DNA from: an uncultured Prevotellaceae bacterium
GTDB taxonomy: Bacteria; Bacteroidota; Bacteroidia; Bacteroidales; Bacteroidaceae
Length of the DNA stretch: 64,000 nucleotides
Reading direction: 5' to 3'
Assembly: GCA_902767775.1 (NCBI GenBank)
Contig: CACXIP010000011.1
Span: 1 to 64,000, forward strand
The notes below the pieces were generated by a model, which saw nothing but the letters and a program-made list of their open reading frames with translations, ran no database searches and was not told the DNA's origin. Positions 26,229 through 36,200 of this stretch are shown piece after piece (the first letter of the stretch is position 1; each line of letters begins with the position of its first letter). A program made the translations under genes and the position numbers.

Positions 26229-27140
26229 ATGAGATTTTCTATCATCGGTACCGGAGCCATCGGTGGCTTCTATGGTGCCAGGCTCGCACGTGCCGGACAT
26301 GACGTGCATTTTCTGCTGCACAGCGATTACGACTTTGTGGCAGAGCATGGATTGCAGGTGGACTCATGCGATGGCAGTTTCCACCTGCAGTCCCCTTATA
26401 TCTACCGTTCCACTGCTGATATGCCGCAGAGTGATGTCGTCCTCGTGGCGCTCAAGTCGGTCAACAACCATCTGTTGCCCGACCTGCTGCGACCTTTGCT
26501 GCATGAGCGCACGCTCGTCGTGCTCATCCAAAACGGCATCGGGTTGGAGTATGACCTTCAGCAGCATTTCCCCAACCTCTGGCTGGCGGCAGGACTGGCT
26601 TTCATCTGCTCGTCGAAGACTGAACCGGGGCGCATCTCGCACCAGTGTTACGGGAGCATCAATTTCGGCAATTACTCGTGCCGTGACGAACAATTGATGC
26701 AACGCACTGTGGATGCTTTCCGCGAGGCGGGCATAGAAGCGAACCTTGTGGAGTATTATCAGGCAAGGTGGAAGAAAGCGGTGTGGAACATGCCTTTCAA
26801 CGGGATGACAGTGGCTCTGCACACCCAGACCGACCGTCTCCTTGCCAACCCCGTCACCGAAAAGCTTATTTTTGAGCAGATGATGGAGGTCATCGGAGCA
26901 GCTCAGCATCTCGGTGTCACCGGTCTCGATGAGGCGTTCGCACACCAAATGATTGCCACAACACAAGTCATGACGCCATATTCACCCAGCATGCGCTTGG
27001 ATTATGATTTCCACCGCCCGATGGAAATCTATTACCTATACACCCGTCCCATAGAGGAGGCAAGGGCAGCTGGATATGATATGCCGCGCCTTGCCATGCT
27101 CGAGGCAGAGCTCCGCTTCTTGTCGGGACAGTCGGAATAG
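26229..27140 (+). CDS. panE: 2-dehydropantoate 2-reductase-like protein
   Basis: 303 residues. NADPH-dependent reduction of ketopantoate to pantoate for coenzyme A synthesis is the family role. The Rossmann motif FSIIGTGAIGGFYGARLARAG opens the protein; LIQNGIG is in place; the catalytic Lys is in ARWKKAVWNMPFN; the late SPSMRLDYDFHRPMEI matches the substrate-binding end (usually S-S-M-x-x-D). Because ApbA/PanE family members also act on other 2-keto acids, the exact substrate is not certain. It starts one base after atpG and may be read through from that operon. Its last codons lie in a 9-bp repeat array. Confidence 0.82.
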   Translation: MRFSIIGTGAIGGFYGARLARAGHDVHFLLHSDYDFVAEHGLQVDSCDGSFHLQSPYIYRSTADMPQSDVVLVALKSVNNHLLPDLLRPLLHERTLVVLIQNGIGLEYDLQQHFPNLWLAAGLAFICSSKTEPGRISHQCYGSINFGNYSCRDEQLMQRTVDAFREAGIEANLVEYYQARWKKAVWNMPFNGMTVALHTQTDRLLANPVTEKLIFEQMMEVIGAAQHLGVTGLDEAFAHQMIATTQVMTPYSPSMRLDYDFHRPMEIYYLYTRPIEEARAAGYDMPRLAMLEAELRFLSGQSE

Positions 27141-27195
27141 TCCGACGAGTCCGACAAGTCCGACAGGTCCGACAAGTCTGACAGGTCCGACAAAA
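27124..27195 (+). repeat. 9-bp tandem array reaching into the coding end
   Basis: Eight units of 9 bases (TCCGACAAG and variants). The first two form the last codons SGQSE and the stop TAG of the ketopantoate-reductase-like gene. The array fills the whole space between this gene and the convergent lipoprotein gene ending at 27196. Confidence 0.85.
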
Positions 27196-28338
27196 TTATT
27201 TAAAAGAGAATGCCGACGATTTGCCGTTGACATTCTGGAATTGTCCTTTGTACTCACCGTTCTTATAGGTGCCCACCAGGTTGCCCGTTACTTTTCCGTC
27301 AGGATGGCTCACGCGAAGCACCAAGCGGCCACTTGATGGGTCATAGGAGACGAGTTTCACGTCGCGTTGTTCCTTTGTTCCTACCTCCAGTTCATTGCTG
27401 TTGGTGGTGTACATCAAAATACCTCTGTCTTCGTCCATCGACAGTCGGGTGGCACAACCACCCATCAGTCCTTCTAACAAAAAAACCAGCGACTCGCCGA
27501 CAGCCTCATGTCTGCCGTTGTTTTTGACATATTCATCGTATTCGTTGCCGGTGGGAATAAAGGCGGTCATGAACTCTTCCTTAGTGAAACCTTTGATGTT
27601 GAGGCGTTGTCCAGTCTCGCTCTCCATGCTCGAACCAAGTTCTTTTGTCTTCACCGTCACCGTCTCTCCGGCCTTCACATCGACACCCGGCACTTCCTCG
27701 GTCGCCATCTCACCGCCACCCCAGTAGCCTTCCTTGTAGATGATGTTCCACGCACTGCCAGGGATGTCCATCGACGAGGAGTTTTTCACATCGAACACAG
27801 CACCTTTTGAGCTTACCCATTCGCCTTCGTAGTAGTCGTCGCCCCAGGTGCCGGTGTTGGCAATGGAGAGTGCTGATTTCAATTTGTTGTTGAATTCCTC
27901 AAACAGGTAATCGGCGAGTCCTTTGTCGGCCATGCGCTCAGCCAGTTCGGTATCGGTCAGTCCTTCTTTCCATTGACCAGTTTTTTTCGCAAAAGCCATT
28001 TCTGCTGCGGGGTAGGCAAAGACACCATGTGAGGACTGGATAACCAATTCGCCGTCGGCATTCTCGCTCACCACCAAATCGACACCCTTGCTGAGGGTGA
28101 TTGTGGTCTGCTTCTGTGCCTCATCCTTTGTGATGACAACACTGTCGGCATTGAATGTCACTGCCAGAGAGTCGGCTTTCTCAGCATCGGGATACATCCG
28201 TGTGATGGTGGCGCGGTCACCATTGGCGACGGCGGTGGCAAACTCTTCGGCAAAAGCCTTGATTTTACTGTCGCCTGAACATGAGGCCATCAGCAGGCCG
28301 ACGCAGCCAACCATGCTGGCAAAAATCCATTTTTTCAT
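27196..28338 (-). CDS. Hypothetical lipoprotein
   Basis: 380 residues. Lipoprotein signal MKKWIFASMVGCVGLLMASC (lipobox LMASC). The mature part opens with a helix typical of NTF2/DUF4878-type leaders (IKAFAEEFATAVANGDRATITRMYPDAEKAD), then a long beta-rich region without recognisable catalytic motifs, ending SHPDGKVTGNLVGTYKNGEYKGQF, which is MORN-like in style. Probably anchored to the outer membrane or inner leaflet; function unknown. Heptamers of the AATCTCA type lie just upstream of the start. Confidence 0.7.
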   Translation of the reverse strand: MKKWIFASMVGCVGLLMASCSGDSKIKAFAEEFATAVANGDRATITRMYPDAEKADSLAVTFNADSVVITKDEAQKQTTITLSKGVDLVVSENADGELVIQSSHGVFAYPAAEMAFAKKTGQWKEGLTDTELAERMADKGLADYLFEEFNNKLKSALSIANTGTWGDDYYEGEWVSSKGAVFDVKNSSSMDIPGSAWNIIYKEGYWGGGEMATEEVPGVDVKAGETVTVKTKELGSSMESETGQRLNIKGFTKEEFMTAFIPTGNEYDEYVKNNGRHEAVGESLVFLLEGLMGGCATRLSMDEDRGILMYTTNSNELEVGTKEQRDVKLVSYDPSSGRLVLRVSHPDGKVTGNLVGTYKNGEYKGQFQNVNGKSSAFSFK

Positions 28339-28365
28339 TATTATTTTGAGATTTGAGAATTGATT

Positions 28366-28393
28366 TCAACACAGAGATACAGAGACACAGAGT
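28366..28393 (+). repeat. CAACACAGAGAxACAGAG array, second copy
   Basis: Nearly identical to 11550-11577. It lies in the 28339-28572 gap between two minus-strand lipoprotein genes. That gap also holds an AATCTCA remnant (28347-28362) and an 8-bp array (28518-28568), but no gene. Confidence 0.65.
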
Positions 28394-28517
28394 TTATTAT
28401 TTGAGAGAGGTGTCCGAATGGCGCATTCTTGTAGGAGTCCTTTCATCGGGATTTGCCGCTCAGCTTTGCCGCTTTTACCCGAAGGGTCTAAAGAATTCCG
28501 AGACAATACTATCATTT

Positions 28518-28568
28518 GTCTAAACTCCTAAACTCCTTAGAATCAAACTCCTCAACTCCTAACCCTCT
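28518..28568 (-). repeat. 8-bp array (TTTAGGAG)
   Basis: On the minus strand, directly after the DUF4251 gene stop codon, TTTAGGAG-type units are repeated and end GGAGTTTAGAC. The same unit and ending follow the rsmE stop codon at 49624, again in sense orientation. Confidence 0.75.
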
Positions 28569-28572
28569 CAAC

Positions 28573-29103
28573 TCAATCCGTTTTGAACTGACCTGTGAAG
28601 TCGATGTTGCTGCGCTCGCGTGGGGTGACACTCACTGTTGCGTTGCCATTGCTGAACAAGGTGATGATGTACAGGTAGGTGTCCTCCGTGTCTACGGCAT
28701 CGATATAGATGACATGACGGTTGCGGTGCGAACTGTCCACACCGTATTTGGTGATGGGCGCCTTGAAGCGCAGTCCCTTTCCTCCGCCATAGGGGATGTT
28801 GTAGGCACGTCCGAAGAACGGGAGGTCGGACTTCAGGGTGTCGCCATCCACCGTCACGCTATAAGGACTCGAGAGGTTGATTATTCCCATGGGAGCCTGC
28901 GGCTGGGCGCGCTCGATGTCGATGGTGAATTGGCGGTTGGCTAATCCTTCCTCTATTTTTGCTTTCGTCATGGCCAGTTGCTCAGCTTTTGCAGCCCTTG
29001 CCGCTTCCGATGTGGCACAGCTTGTCTGGAGCATAAGCACCATCAAGAATAGGATGGCGCAGCACCCTGCCAGACATATCCATTGTTGCTTTTCCCTCTT
29101 CAT
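28573..29103 (-). CDS. DUF4251-domain lipoprotein
   Basis: 176 residues from ATG 29103. The start gives MKREKQQWICLAGCCAILFL and a lipobox near LMLQTSC. A further ATG at 29142 lies within the promoter's -7 box and cannot be used. The mature part has a helical Ala/Lys segment (EAARAAKAEQLAMTKAKIEE) and then the DUF4251 pattern: FTIDIERAQPQ, SVTVDGDTLKSDLPFFGRAY, GLRFKAPITKY and a late VSVTPRERSNIDFTGQ. The family is widespread in Bacteroidales and unassigned. Confidence 0.8.
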   Translation of the reverse strand: MKREKQQWICLAGCCAILFLMVLMLQTSCATSEAARAAKAEQLAMTKAKIEEGLANRQFTIDIERAQPQAPMGIINLSSPYSVTVDGDTLKSDLPFFGRAYNIPYGGGKGLRFKAPITKYGVDSSHRNRHVIYIDAVDTEDTYLYIITLFSNGNATVSVTPRERSNIDFTGQFKTD

Positions 29104-29139
29104 AGTTGTTGGCTTTTCAGTATTGATGGTTGTTGTTGG

Positions 29140-29171
29140 CAAATATAGTATTTTTTCCCTTTTTAGGCAAA
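29140..29171 (-). promoter_or_regulatory. Promoter of the DUF4251 lipoprotein gene
   Basis: On the minus strand TTTG, 20 bases, TATATTTG (29147-29140). It lies 37 bases upstream of ATG 29103 and rules out the longer start. Confidence 0.85.
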
Positions 29172-29222
29172 TTATTCATATGAAAAAGCAAGAAGGATTC
29201 AGATTTGTTGCAAATATTTGTG

Positions 29223-29230
29223 TATTTTTG
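29223..29230 (+). promoter_or_regulatory. Possible -7 box pointing towards the dockerin-like gene
   Basis: TATTTTTG fits TAnnTTTG. TTTG at 29204 is only 15 bases upstream, shorter than usual. If used, the leader of the dockerin-like gene would be about 200 bases. The 29143-29441 gap shows no other gene. Confidence 0.35.
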
Positions 29231-29441
29231 CAAGTGAATGTGACTCAATCTGATTTGACTCAGCAAGTTTGGTTTTATGTTTTAAGTGACGATTAAAAAA
29301 TTAATTGGGATGAATAATAAAGAACACGAATTACCGTGAATTAACCAAAAATTCTGACGCACAGCAATTTATGATTAATTATATGGTAATTATATGTTAA
29401 AATAATACCAAGTTATTTTTTTTACTAAAAGCCGAAAACGG

Positions 29442-29801
29442 ATGAAAAAGGCTTGTCTTTATTTGGTCTTTATGCTTGCCCCTTTATATGTGCAAGGTGG
29501 CAGTTCCCATTCCGCTGGACGCTTTCTGGGTGATGTCAATCTTGATGGAAGGATTGACGTCACTGATGTCATGTGCATCGTTGGTTATGTGCTCTCGAAG
29601 CAGCTGACAGTGTTTGCTGCCTACAATGCGGATATCAACGACGATGGCGCCATTGATATCACCGACGCCATGGTCATTGTCGATTATCTCCTTGGCAAAC
29701 AGACGGTCATTGTCTCAACCTCCGACAATTTGACCACTGATGAGGTATATGTCAAGGCAAAGTCGCCATCGCAATCATGTCAATCATCAGTAAATATGTA
29801 A
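29442..29801 (+). CDS. Small secreted protein with a dockerin type I-like module
   Basis: 119 residues. Signal peptide MKKACLYLVFMLAPLYVQGG. Two EF-hand-like calcium loops in tandem are clear: GDVNLDGRIDVTDVMCIVGY and ADINDDGAIDITDAMVIVDY, each with the D-x-N-x-D-G-x-I-D-x-x-D pattern. This is the full two-repeat dockerin type I module. Little else remains except a 35-residue Ser/Thr-rich tail. In Bacteroidales such modules often end large secreted proteins; a free-standing one is less usual. The giant LamG protein gene begins 433 bases downstream on the same strand. Confidence 0.75.
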   Translation: MKKACLYLVFMLAPLYVQGGSSHSAGRFLGDVNLDGRIDVTDVMCIVGYVLSKQLTVFAAYNADINDDGAIDITDAMVIVDYLLGKQTVIVSTSDNLTTDEVYVKAKSPSQSCQSSVNM

Positions 29802-29905
29802 TAAATGCGTGTTCTTTTATTTCGTTTTTGTTTCATTTTAGTGCATTTTCGTTCTTTTTTCTAAAAAAATCTTCATTTATCAGCATCAGCAATCGAAAAA
29901 AGTGT

Positions 29906-29913
29906 TATATTTG
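29906..29913 (+). promoter_or_regulatory. Promoter -7 box in the leader of the giant gene
   Basis: TATATTTG matches TAnnTTTG, about 320 bases before the giant gene. The -33 region reads TTTAT and is weak. Transcripts from here would carry the hairpins at 30003-30028 and 30125-30168. Confidence 0.45.
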
Positions 29914-30002
29914 TAACCGAACTAACTATCAACTATTCAATACCTATCCTCCCATGGACTGTTGGGTGAAAACGTCTATAGCTAACCAGAAGCAAAAGTA
30001 TG

Positions 30003-30028
30003 GCCGTTCTTTTGCAAAAGACGGTCAT
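30003..30028 (+). other. Hairpin in the long leader region
   Basis: CCGTTCTTTTGCAAAAGACGG can pair (CTTTTGCAAAAG is a perfect palindrome). It lies between the promoter-like box at 29906 and the terminator-like hairpin at 30125. Confidence 0.5.
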
Positions 30029-30124
30029 GGGCGTGCTATCAGCTATATGAAAAGGAAAAAACTCACTCAGACAATAATCTTCAATAGTAAATATATCATC
30101 AATTTTGCGCGAGCCAGTGTATCT

Positions 30125-30168
30125 ATAAGGCTTCTTTTGCCATAAGGCAGGAGAAGCCTTATTTTTTG
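30125..30168 (+). terminator. Terminator-like hairpin in the leader of the giant gene
   Basis: An 11-bp stem (ATAAGGCTTCT / AGAAGCCTTAT) has a 15-base loop and runs into TTTTTT. It ends 67 bases before the giant gene start. It could end a small RNA made from 29906 or act as an attenuator. No coding sequence of note is found in 29802-30234. Confidence 0.7.
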
Positions 30169-30234
30169 CACTCATCTTATCACTATACATGATCAACGTT
30201 GAATAAAAAGAACGACCTTTAACAATTAAACCAA

Positions 30235-33200
30235 ATGAAACGAAACCTATCCAGAAAAAAGCGATGTTGGCTAATGATGACATTGCTGTTTGCATGCCTC
30301 TTCGGAGGCAGTAGTGGCTTGTGGGCGTCGGTTAGCTTCGAACCCAACTGCTACATTGAACACCAACCAACGTTGAGTGAGCCGTACATCGGAGTCCGTA
30401 TGGTTTTCTACGATGCGGATGGTAATGACAGTTATTTCACTCATCAAGGCGAAGACACGTGGGTATGGAGCTCTGCTGCCAATACCTACAAGAAGTATGA
30501 CGGTCCCGCTATCTATGTCGACGAACATTTTGTTGGCGCACCCGACAGCGAACTGGCATGGCCAGGTGGCGACAATACAGGTAACGGCACAGGCGCGAAA
30601 AAATACTGTGATAATGACAGTTGGGTGGGAAGTACCTATTCGAACACTTTTGATGGAATAACGTATCAATTGAAGTTCAGAGACCCATGGAAAATCAACA
30701 GCGACAGATATGCCATTCACATGCGTGTATATATCAGCAGAATGGCTGTCGGTTCCACCCACAAAGTAAGAATCCATGGTTTCTGGAAAATCAATAATGT
30801 TAAAACCTACGAAATCAACCATTCAATGACCACTGATGCTGTACCAAGTCCATGGGATGGTGAGACTCTTGTGGCAACTATGACCGACTACAATCATGTG
30901 TCGGTGAGTGGTTCGCTCAACAAGAACTATGGTTCAACGACAGTAGGTATCCTCCAGGCTGATGAAGGAAGTGTATCGAAAAACAAGGGCTACGTGGCTG
31001 CTGGAAGTTTGGCTTCCAAACAACCTTTCGATAAAGGACAAACTAAGTTCAGTGGGCTGACACATACGCACAACCGAAGTATCAATCAGCAGGCCAACGG
31101 CTCGACGGTTGCTTTAGAGTATATTGTGGGTGTGTCGGCCGACGATTTTTCGACCACCCTTTACGAATGGTTCAATGTCAATGTTCCAGGTTTCGTCAAA
31201 CCTTACAATGTGGGCGTGGATGAAAAGATGTGGGATAAGGCACTTGATGTCAAATGGAGTGCTGATGAAGCCGACAGTCGCAGCAAAGAGGGAACATGGA
31301 GCGTATACCGGGATGGTGAGTTGTTGGCCAACAACTTGAGCTACGATAATCAACACTATCTCGACGACAAGGTGAATTATGACACCAATTACGAATACAT
31401 GGTGAAATTCGTTCCCAAGAATACCCCTGAGGGTGTTGATGTGAATTCTCTTACCGCATCAGTAAAACAAATGGTGTTGAAACGCAAATGGACCATCAGT
31501 TCTTTTGATATCAGTCTCATCGATGATGATTCACATATCAGCCTGTCGTGGGTGCATGATCCTATTAAGGATGCCTCGGGCACGAACACCTACAAGCTCA
31601 CATTGTACAGGTCGGACGATGGAGGCCAGTGGGAATCTATCAAGGAGTTCTCCATCAACAGCAGCTCCACTGCCACTGGCAGTTATGTGGACAATAGCGG
31701 ACTTGTATCCGAACATTCCTACAAATACATGTTGGTGGTCAATGTGCTGGGAAAGGACTACAGCAAGGAGTCGACATCTGTCAAATTAGGCGGGTCGAAG
31801 CTGACGGGTTTCACGGCTACACGAGGAACCTACAGCAACATGGTGCAGTTGACATGGACAGTCAAGCAGGTGGGTGAAAAAGAAACGAAATTCGTTGTCT
31901 TCCGCCGTCCATTTGGTTTCATACAAGAAAAGGAATGGACGAAAATCTACTCCACTTCGGGAACAGGAACCACCTACAGTTATGATGACAACAAGGCCCT
32001 TCCCGGAACTTACAACGAATACATGGTGTCTATCATGGGGGTAGATTCAACTCATAACGAGATTGTATCAACATCATTGACTACTGATGGCTTCACCTAC
32101 TCCTCCGGCGTGGTGAGCGGACGCATCACTTATGGTACAGGTACCGCCGTAGATAGTGTCAAGGTGGTGCTGAAACAGCAGAATGGCGACGGCGACATCA
32201 CAGCGGCAGGAATGAACTCGCTGCAATTTGTCAGCGAAGAGACGCTATTCCAATATAAAACAGATACCACGGAGATTCATAACCTTTACCGAGGCGACTT
32301 CTCTGTACAAATGTGGGTGCGTCCTGACTATTCGAAGATGTCAACCACCAACACCAACTATTTCCTCTTCGATACCTATAATATTCTTAGCATATACCTT
32401 AAATGCAAAGGCGACAGCACCTACGAGGTAATCCCATGGTTAGATGGATATAGGAATTCTGGCATCCATATTCCTGCTGACAAATGGAGCCACATCACGG
32501 TCTCCTATTCACGTGGGAACAGTCTTCTCAGGACAGTGGTGACCTTGCCTGATGGAACGACAAAGACGGTCACTAAAGAAAAAGTAGTATCTCCGTGGAC
32601 AGAAAAAGCCTTGAGTGCTACTGACTTCAGGCTTGGCGTTGGCACCAATGGTTATTTCGGTTACTTGGACGAGTTCCGCTTCTTCACCAAGGCATTGACC
32701 GACGGAGAAATCGAGCGCAACTACAACCACCCGCTCTCTGGCAGTGAGGAAGGCCTCGCCATCTATTATCCCTTCGATGAAGGACTGGAGATGCAGACCA
32801 TCGCCTACGACTATTCCAAGACCAATGGCATCGCCAATGGCCGCCATGCAATATCCAAGGTGACAGCCTATAGCAGCCAGATTATTCCCAACGAGAACCA
32901 GCTGTGCCTGATGAACTACACCGATACATTAGGCAACTACACCGTGCGCGGCATCCCGTTTGTGGGCGAAGGCACTGCCTACAGCATCATCCCAAGCAAA
33001 GGCATCCATGAGTTCTCGCCCTCGGCAAAGACATGCTTCATCAGTGCGCAGTCACTTGTCCACAGCGGCATAGATTTCGAGGACATCTCATCATTCCCTG
33101 TCAGCGGTCAGATTCTCTATGCCGGCACTGACTACCCAGTAGAGGGCGTCAGCCTCTATGTCGACGGCATTGTCTGTTCAAAAAATGGTGATGTGATACA

Positions 33201-36200
33201 GACCAATAAGGAAGGAAAATTCACCATCAGCGTTCCCATCGGCGACCATTTCATCACCGTGGCGAAAAACGGACATGTTTTTGCCAACAATGGGCGTTAT
33301 CCCGCTGACCCTAACGCAACAGGCCTGCGAAAGACCTTCAACAAGGCCATTCCTGATTTGGAGTTCACAGATGAGACATTGGTGAACTTCTCCGGTCGTG
33401 TCGTGGGAGGCGACATAGAGAACAGCTATCCCGTGGGCTTCCGAAAGAGCGAGAACAATATCGGTGTCGCCGAACTTATCCTTTCGCCTACCAACGATAT
33501 TTATCGTCTCAATGTCAAGAAGCAAAAAGAAGGGACCACCGTAGCATACAAGAATAATCCCGACAGAATAGAGGTTGTATCTGACACCACGAGCATCAAT
33601 AGCGAGTCGTGGCGTACGGGTGGTGCCACTGAGGCCGAGTGCAAGAGCATTGTCATCCACACCGACCCAGAAACGGGTGAGTTCTCAGCCATGGTGCCGC
33701 CGCTTTCTTATAACATTGGAAGCATCAAGGTGGTGAAGACAGGAAAGGAGATAGGCGAACCGTCATACATTGACCTTACCAACACGCTCATCACCTACAC
33801 GGACTCTTTGGAGAACGAACAAGGCTGGAAATATTACACTTATAGCCAGAAACTCTGTCATGCTTACCACAATGAGCCGTCGTTCACCGTCACACAGGTA
33901 GGGCACGACGATGGCGCATTCGGTATCGACAAATGTGAGGTTACAGATGCCGAAGGCACCATCACTGTCGATGATATCTACAGTGTCGACAACGCCAATG
34001 GCGAGGTGACCTATAAATATTTTGATGCGGCGATATTCATTCAGGACGATTCGTATGCCTTCGAGATGAAAGGTTTCGAAGAATATGTGAACTATGACGG
34101 CGACCAGCCCGTTTCCTCACTTGTACCGCTGAAAGATGTGCTTGTTACCATCAACAATGCCTTGTCGGCATCACAGAAAGTCTATATCGAAGGCAATGAA
34201 GACGGTGCCGCCCCAGGCAGTGTCTACCAAATGAGCAGCAACCAGTTGCGGCTTGACAGTCTTGGCTATGCATACTACAAATGGAAGGCGGGCTTCCCGA
34301 ACATTGTAAAGCCTTATTGGCGCACCATTTCTATAGATTATGAGGTTGGTGGTCGTACATATCACTGGAATGGCGGTCCGCTCAATGGTATTATCCTTGG
34401 AGCACTTCCTACTGGCAACAACTTTGTTACGGCAGGTCCTGACCTGCTCGACATGATTCTGCGCGATCCCCCGGGCACAGGCTCAAAGGCTGAGTGGAGC
34501 ACTGGCACTGTGGTTTCTGAAGCACATTCCCGTGGTGGTGTCTGGAGCAGTGAGACACATGTCCAGACTACCTCTAAACTCGGTGTTTCAACTCAAATAG
34601 TCAAGGGCATTGGTGTGGCAGAAGTTTCGGATTTGCAGACCGTATTTGATTTGAAAGTAGGCACCCAGGTGAACTGCGAAGGTGAGGACGCCAGTACATG
34701 GAGCCGGAGCGTGACCACAACGCGAGCCATCAGCACCTCTGAAGACCCCGACTTCGTGGGAGCTGACGGCGATGTGTTCATTGGGTCTTCAACCAACATC
34801 ATATTCGGTCTGGCACGCAACGTCGGCTTTGTACGTGCAAATGATGACGATGGTGTGGATTTGACTCTGCATGATGCGGTGACGACAGGTCTGGACTTTG
34901 AGACGGAATTTGCCTATACCCAGAGATATATCGAGAACACGCTGATTCCGAATCTTGAGCTGATGCGAAACAGCAAACTTGAGACCGTCAGTTCAATAGA
35001 AGGTCACAAGAACACAGGCAAGAGACCCATCTATCTGACCACACTCTCTCCTGATGATGAGAAATATGGTTCAAGCAACCATGACAAGGAAGTATGGGGC
35101 AGTAGGGCAACTAAAACCCCCAGCGGCGATGGACCTTCCTACAAGATGATTATCCCCGATGGTTCGAAAGAGAACTATCAAGACAGTGTGGAATGGTGCA
35201 ACAACCAGATAAAAATCTGGCAAGGCCATTTAGCATTCAATGAACGTGAGAAGGCACAAGCATACGACCTAAGAGACTCAAAGGATTTCAATGCAACCAA
35301 CAACTCGTTTGACGGTGGCGCATCGATTACTTACTCGATTGAAACTCAAACAGGCAAAGGTTCTACTTATGAGTGTACGGTGACAGATATCGTCACTCTC
35401 GGCTTTGAGTCGGGCTGTGCCATCAATAAAAATGGTGTCATGTGGGATGTTGCCACAGAAACTGGAGGTGGTGAACATTTCCAAGACCAGGTAGACACAA
35501 CGAAAGTGGTCAGCTACAGCTATACATTGGCAGAAGAGGGCATCGATGCCCTGACGGTGGATGTCTATGAATATGGTAAATATGGTCCCATCTTCCGCAC
35601 CCGTGGCGGACAGACCAGCAATCCCTATGAGGGTAAGGTGGTGACGAAGTACTACCAGCCAGGAACCACCATCATGGAGGCCACGATGCAGATAGAGGTG
35701 CCTGATATCGACGTGGTGGAGAACACTGTCAGTGATATACCCGTCGGTGCGGCTGCCAACTATACGCTTCAATTGAAAAACCAATCAGAGATTGGTGCAG
35801 ACGTAGCATATCAACTATTTGTCCTCGATGAAACCAACCCCTATGGCGCAGAACTCAGTATTGACGGCAAGGTGCTCACCGATGGACGACTCATCAAGGT
35901 GCCAGGAAACCAGATGCTGACCAAGACTCTGCAGTTGAGGCAGACCAACCCCAGCATTCTCAATTACGAAGGTATTGATGATGATTTGCATAAGGACAAC
36001 GAGCTCTATAAACGAGGCATCGGCATCGTCTTCGCCTCAAGTTCACAGCCTGAGGATATCGCTGACACCATTTTCATCAAGGCTTACTTCGTGCCGTCAT
36101 CATCTCCTGTGGAACTCGCCCTGTCGAAGACGACAATCAACACCAATACGAAAACAGACCTCAATCTGACATTCTCTGGTTTTGACCGCAACTTCCATAA

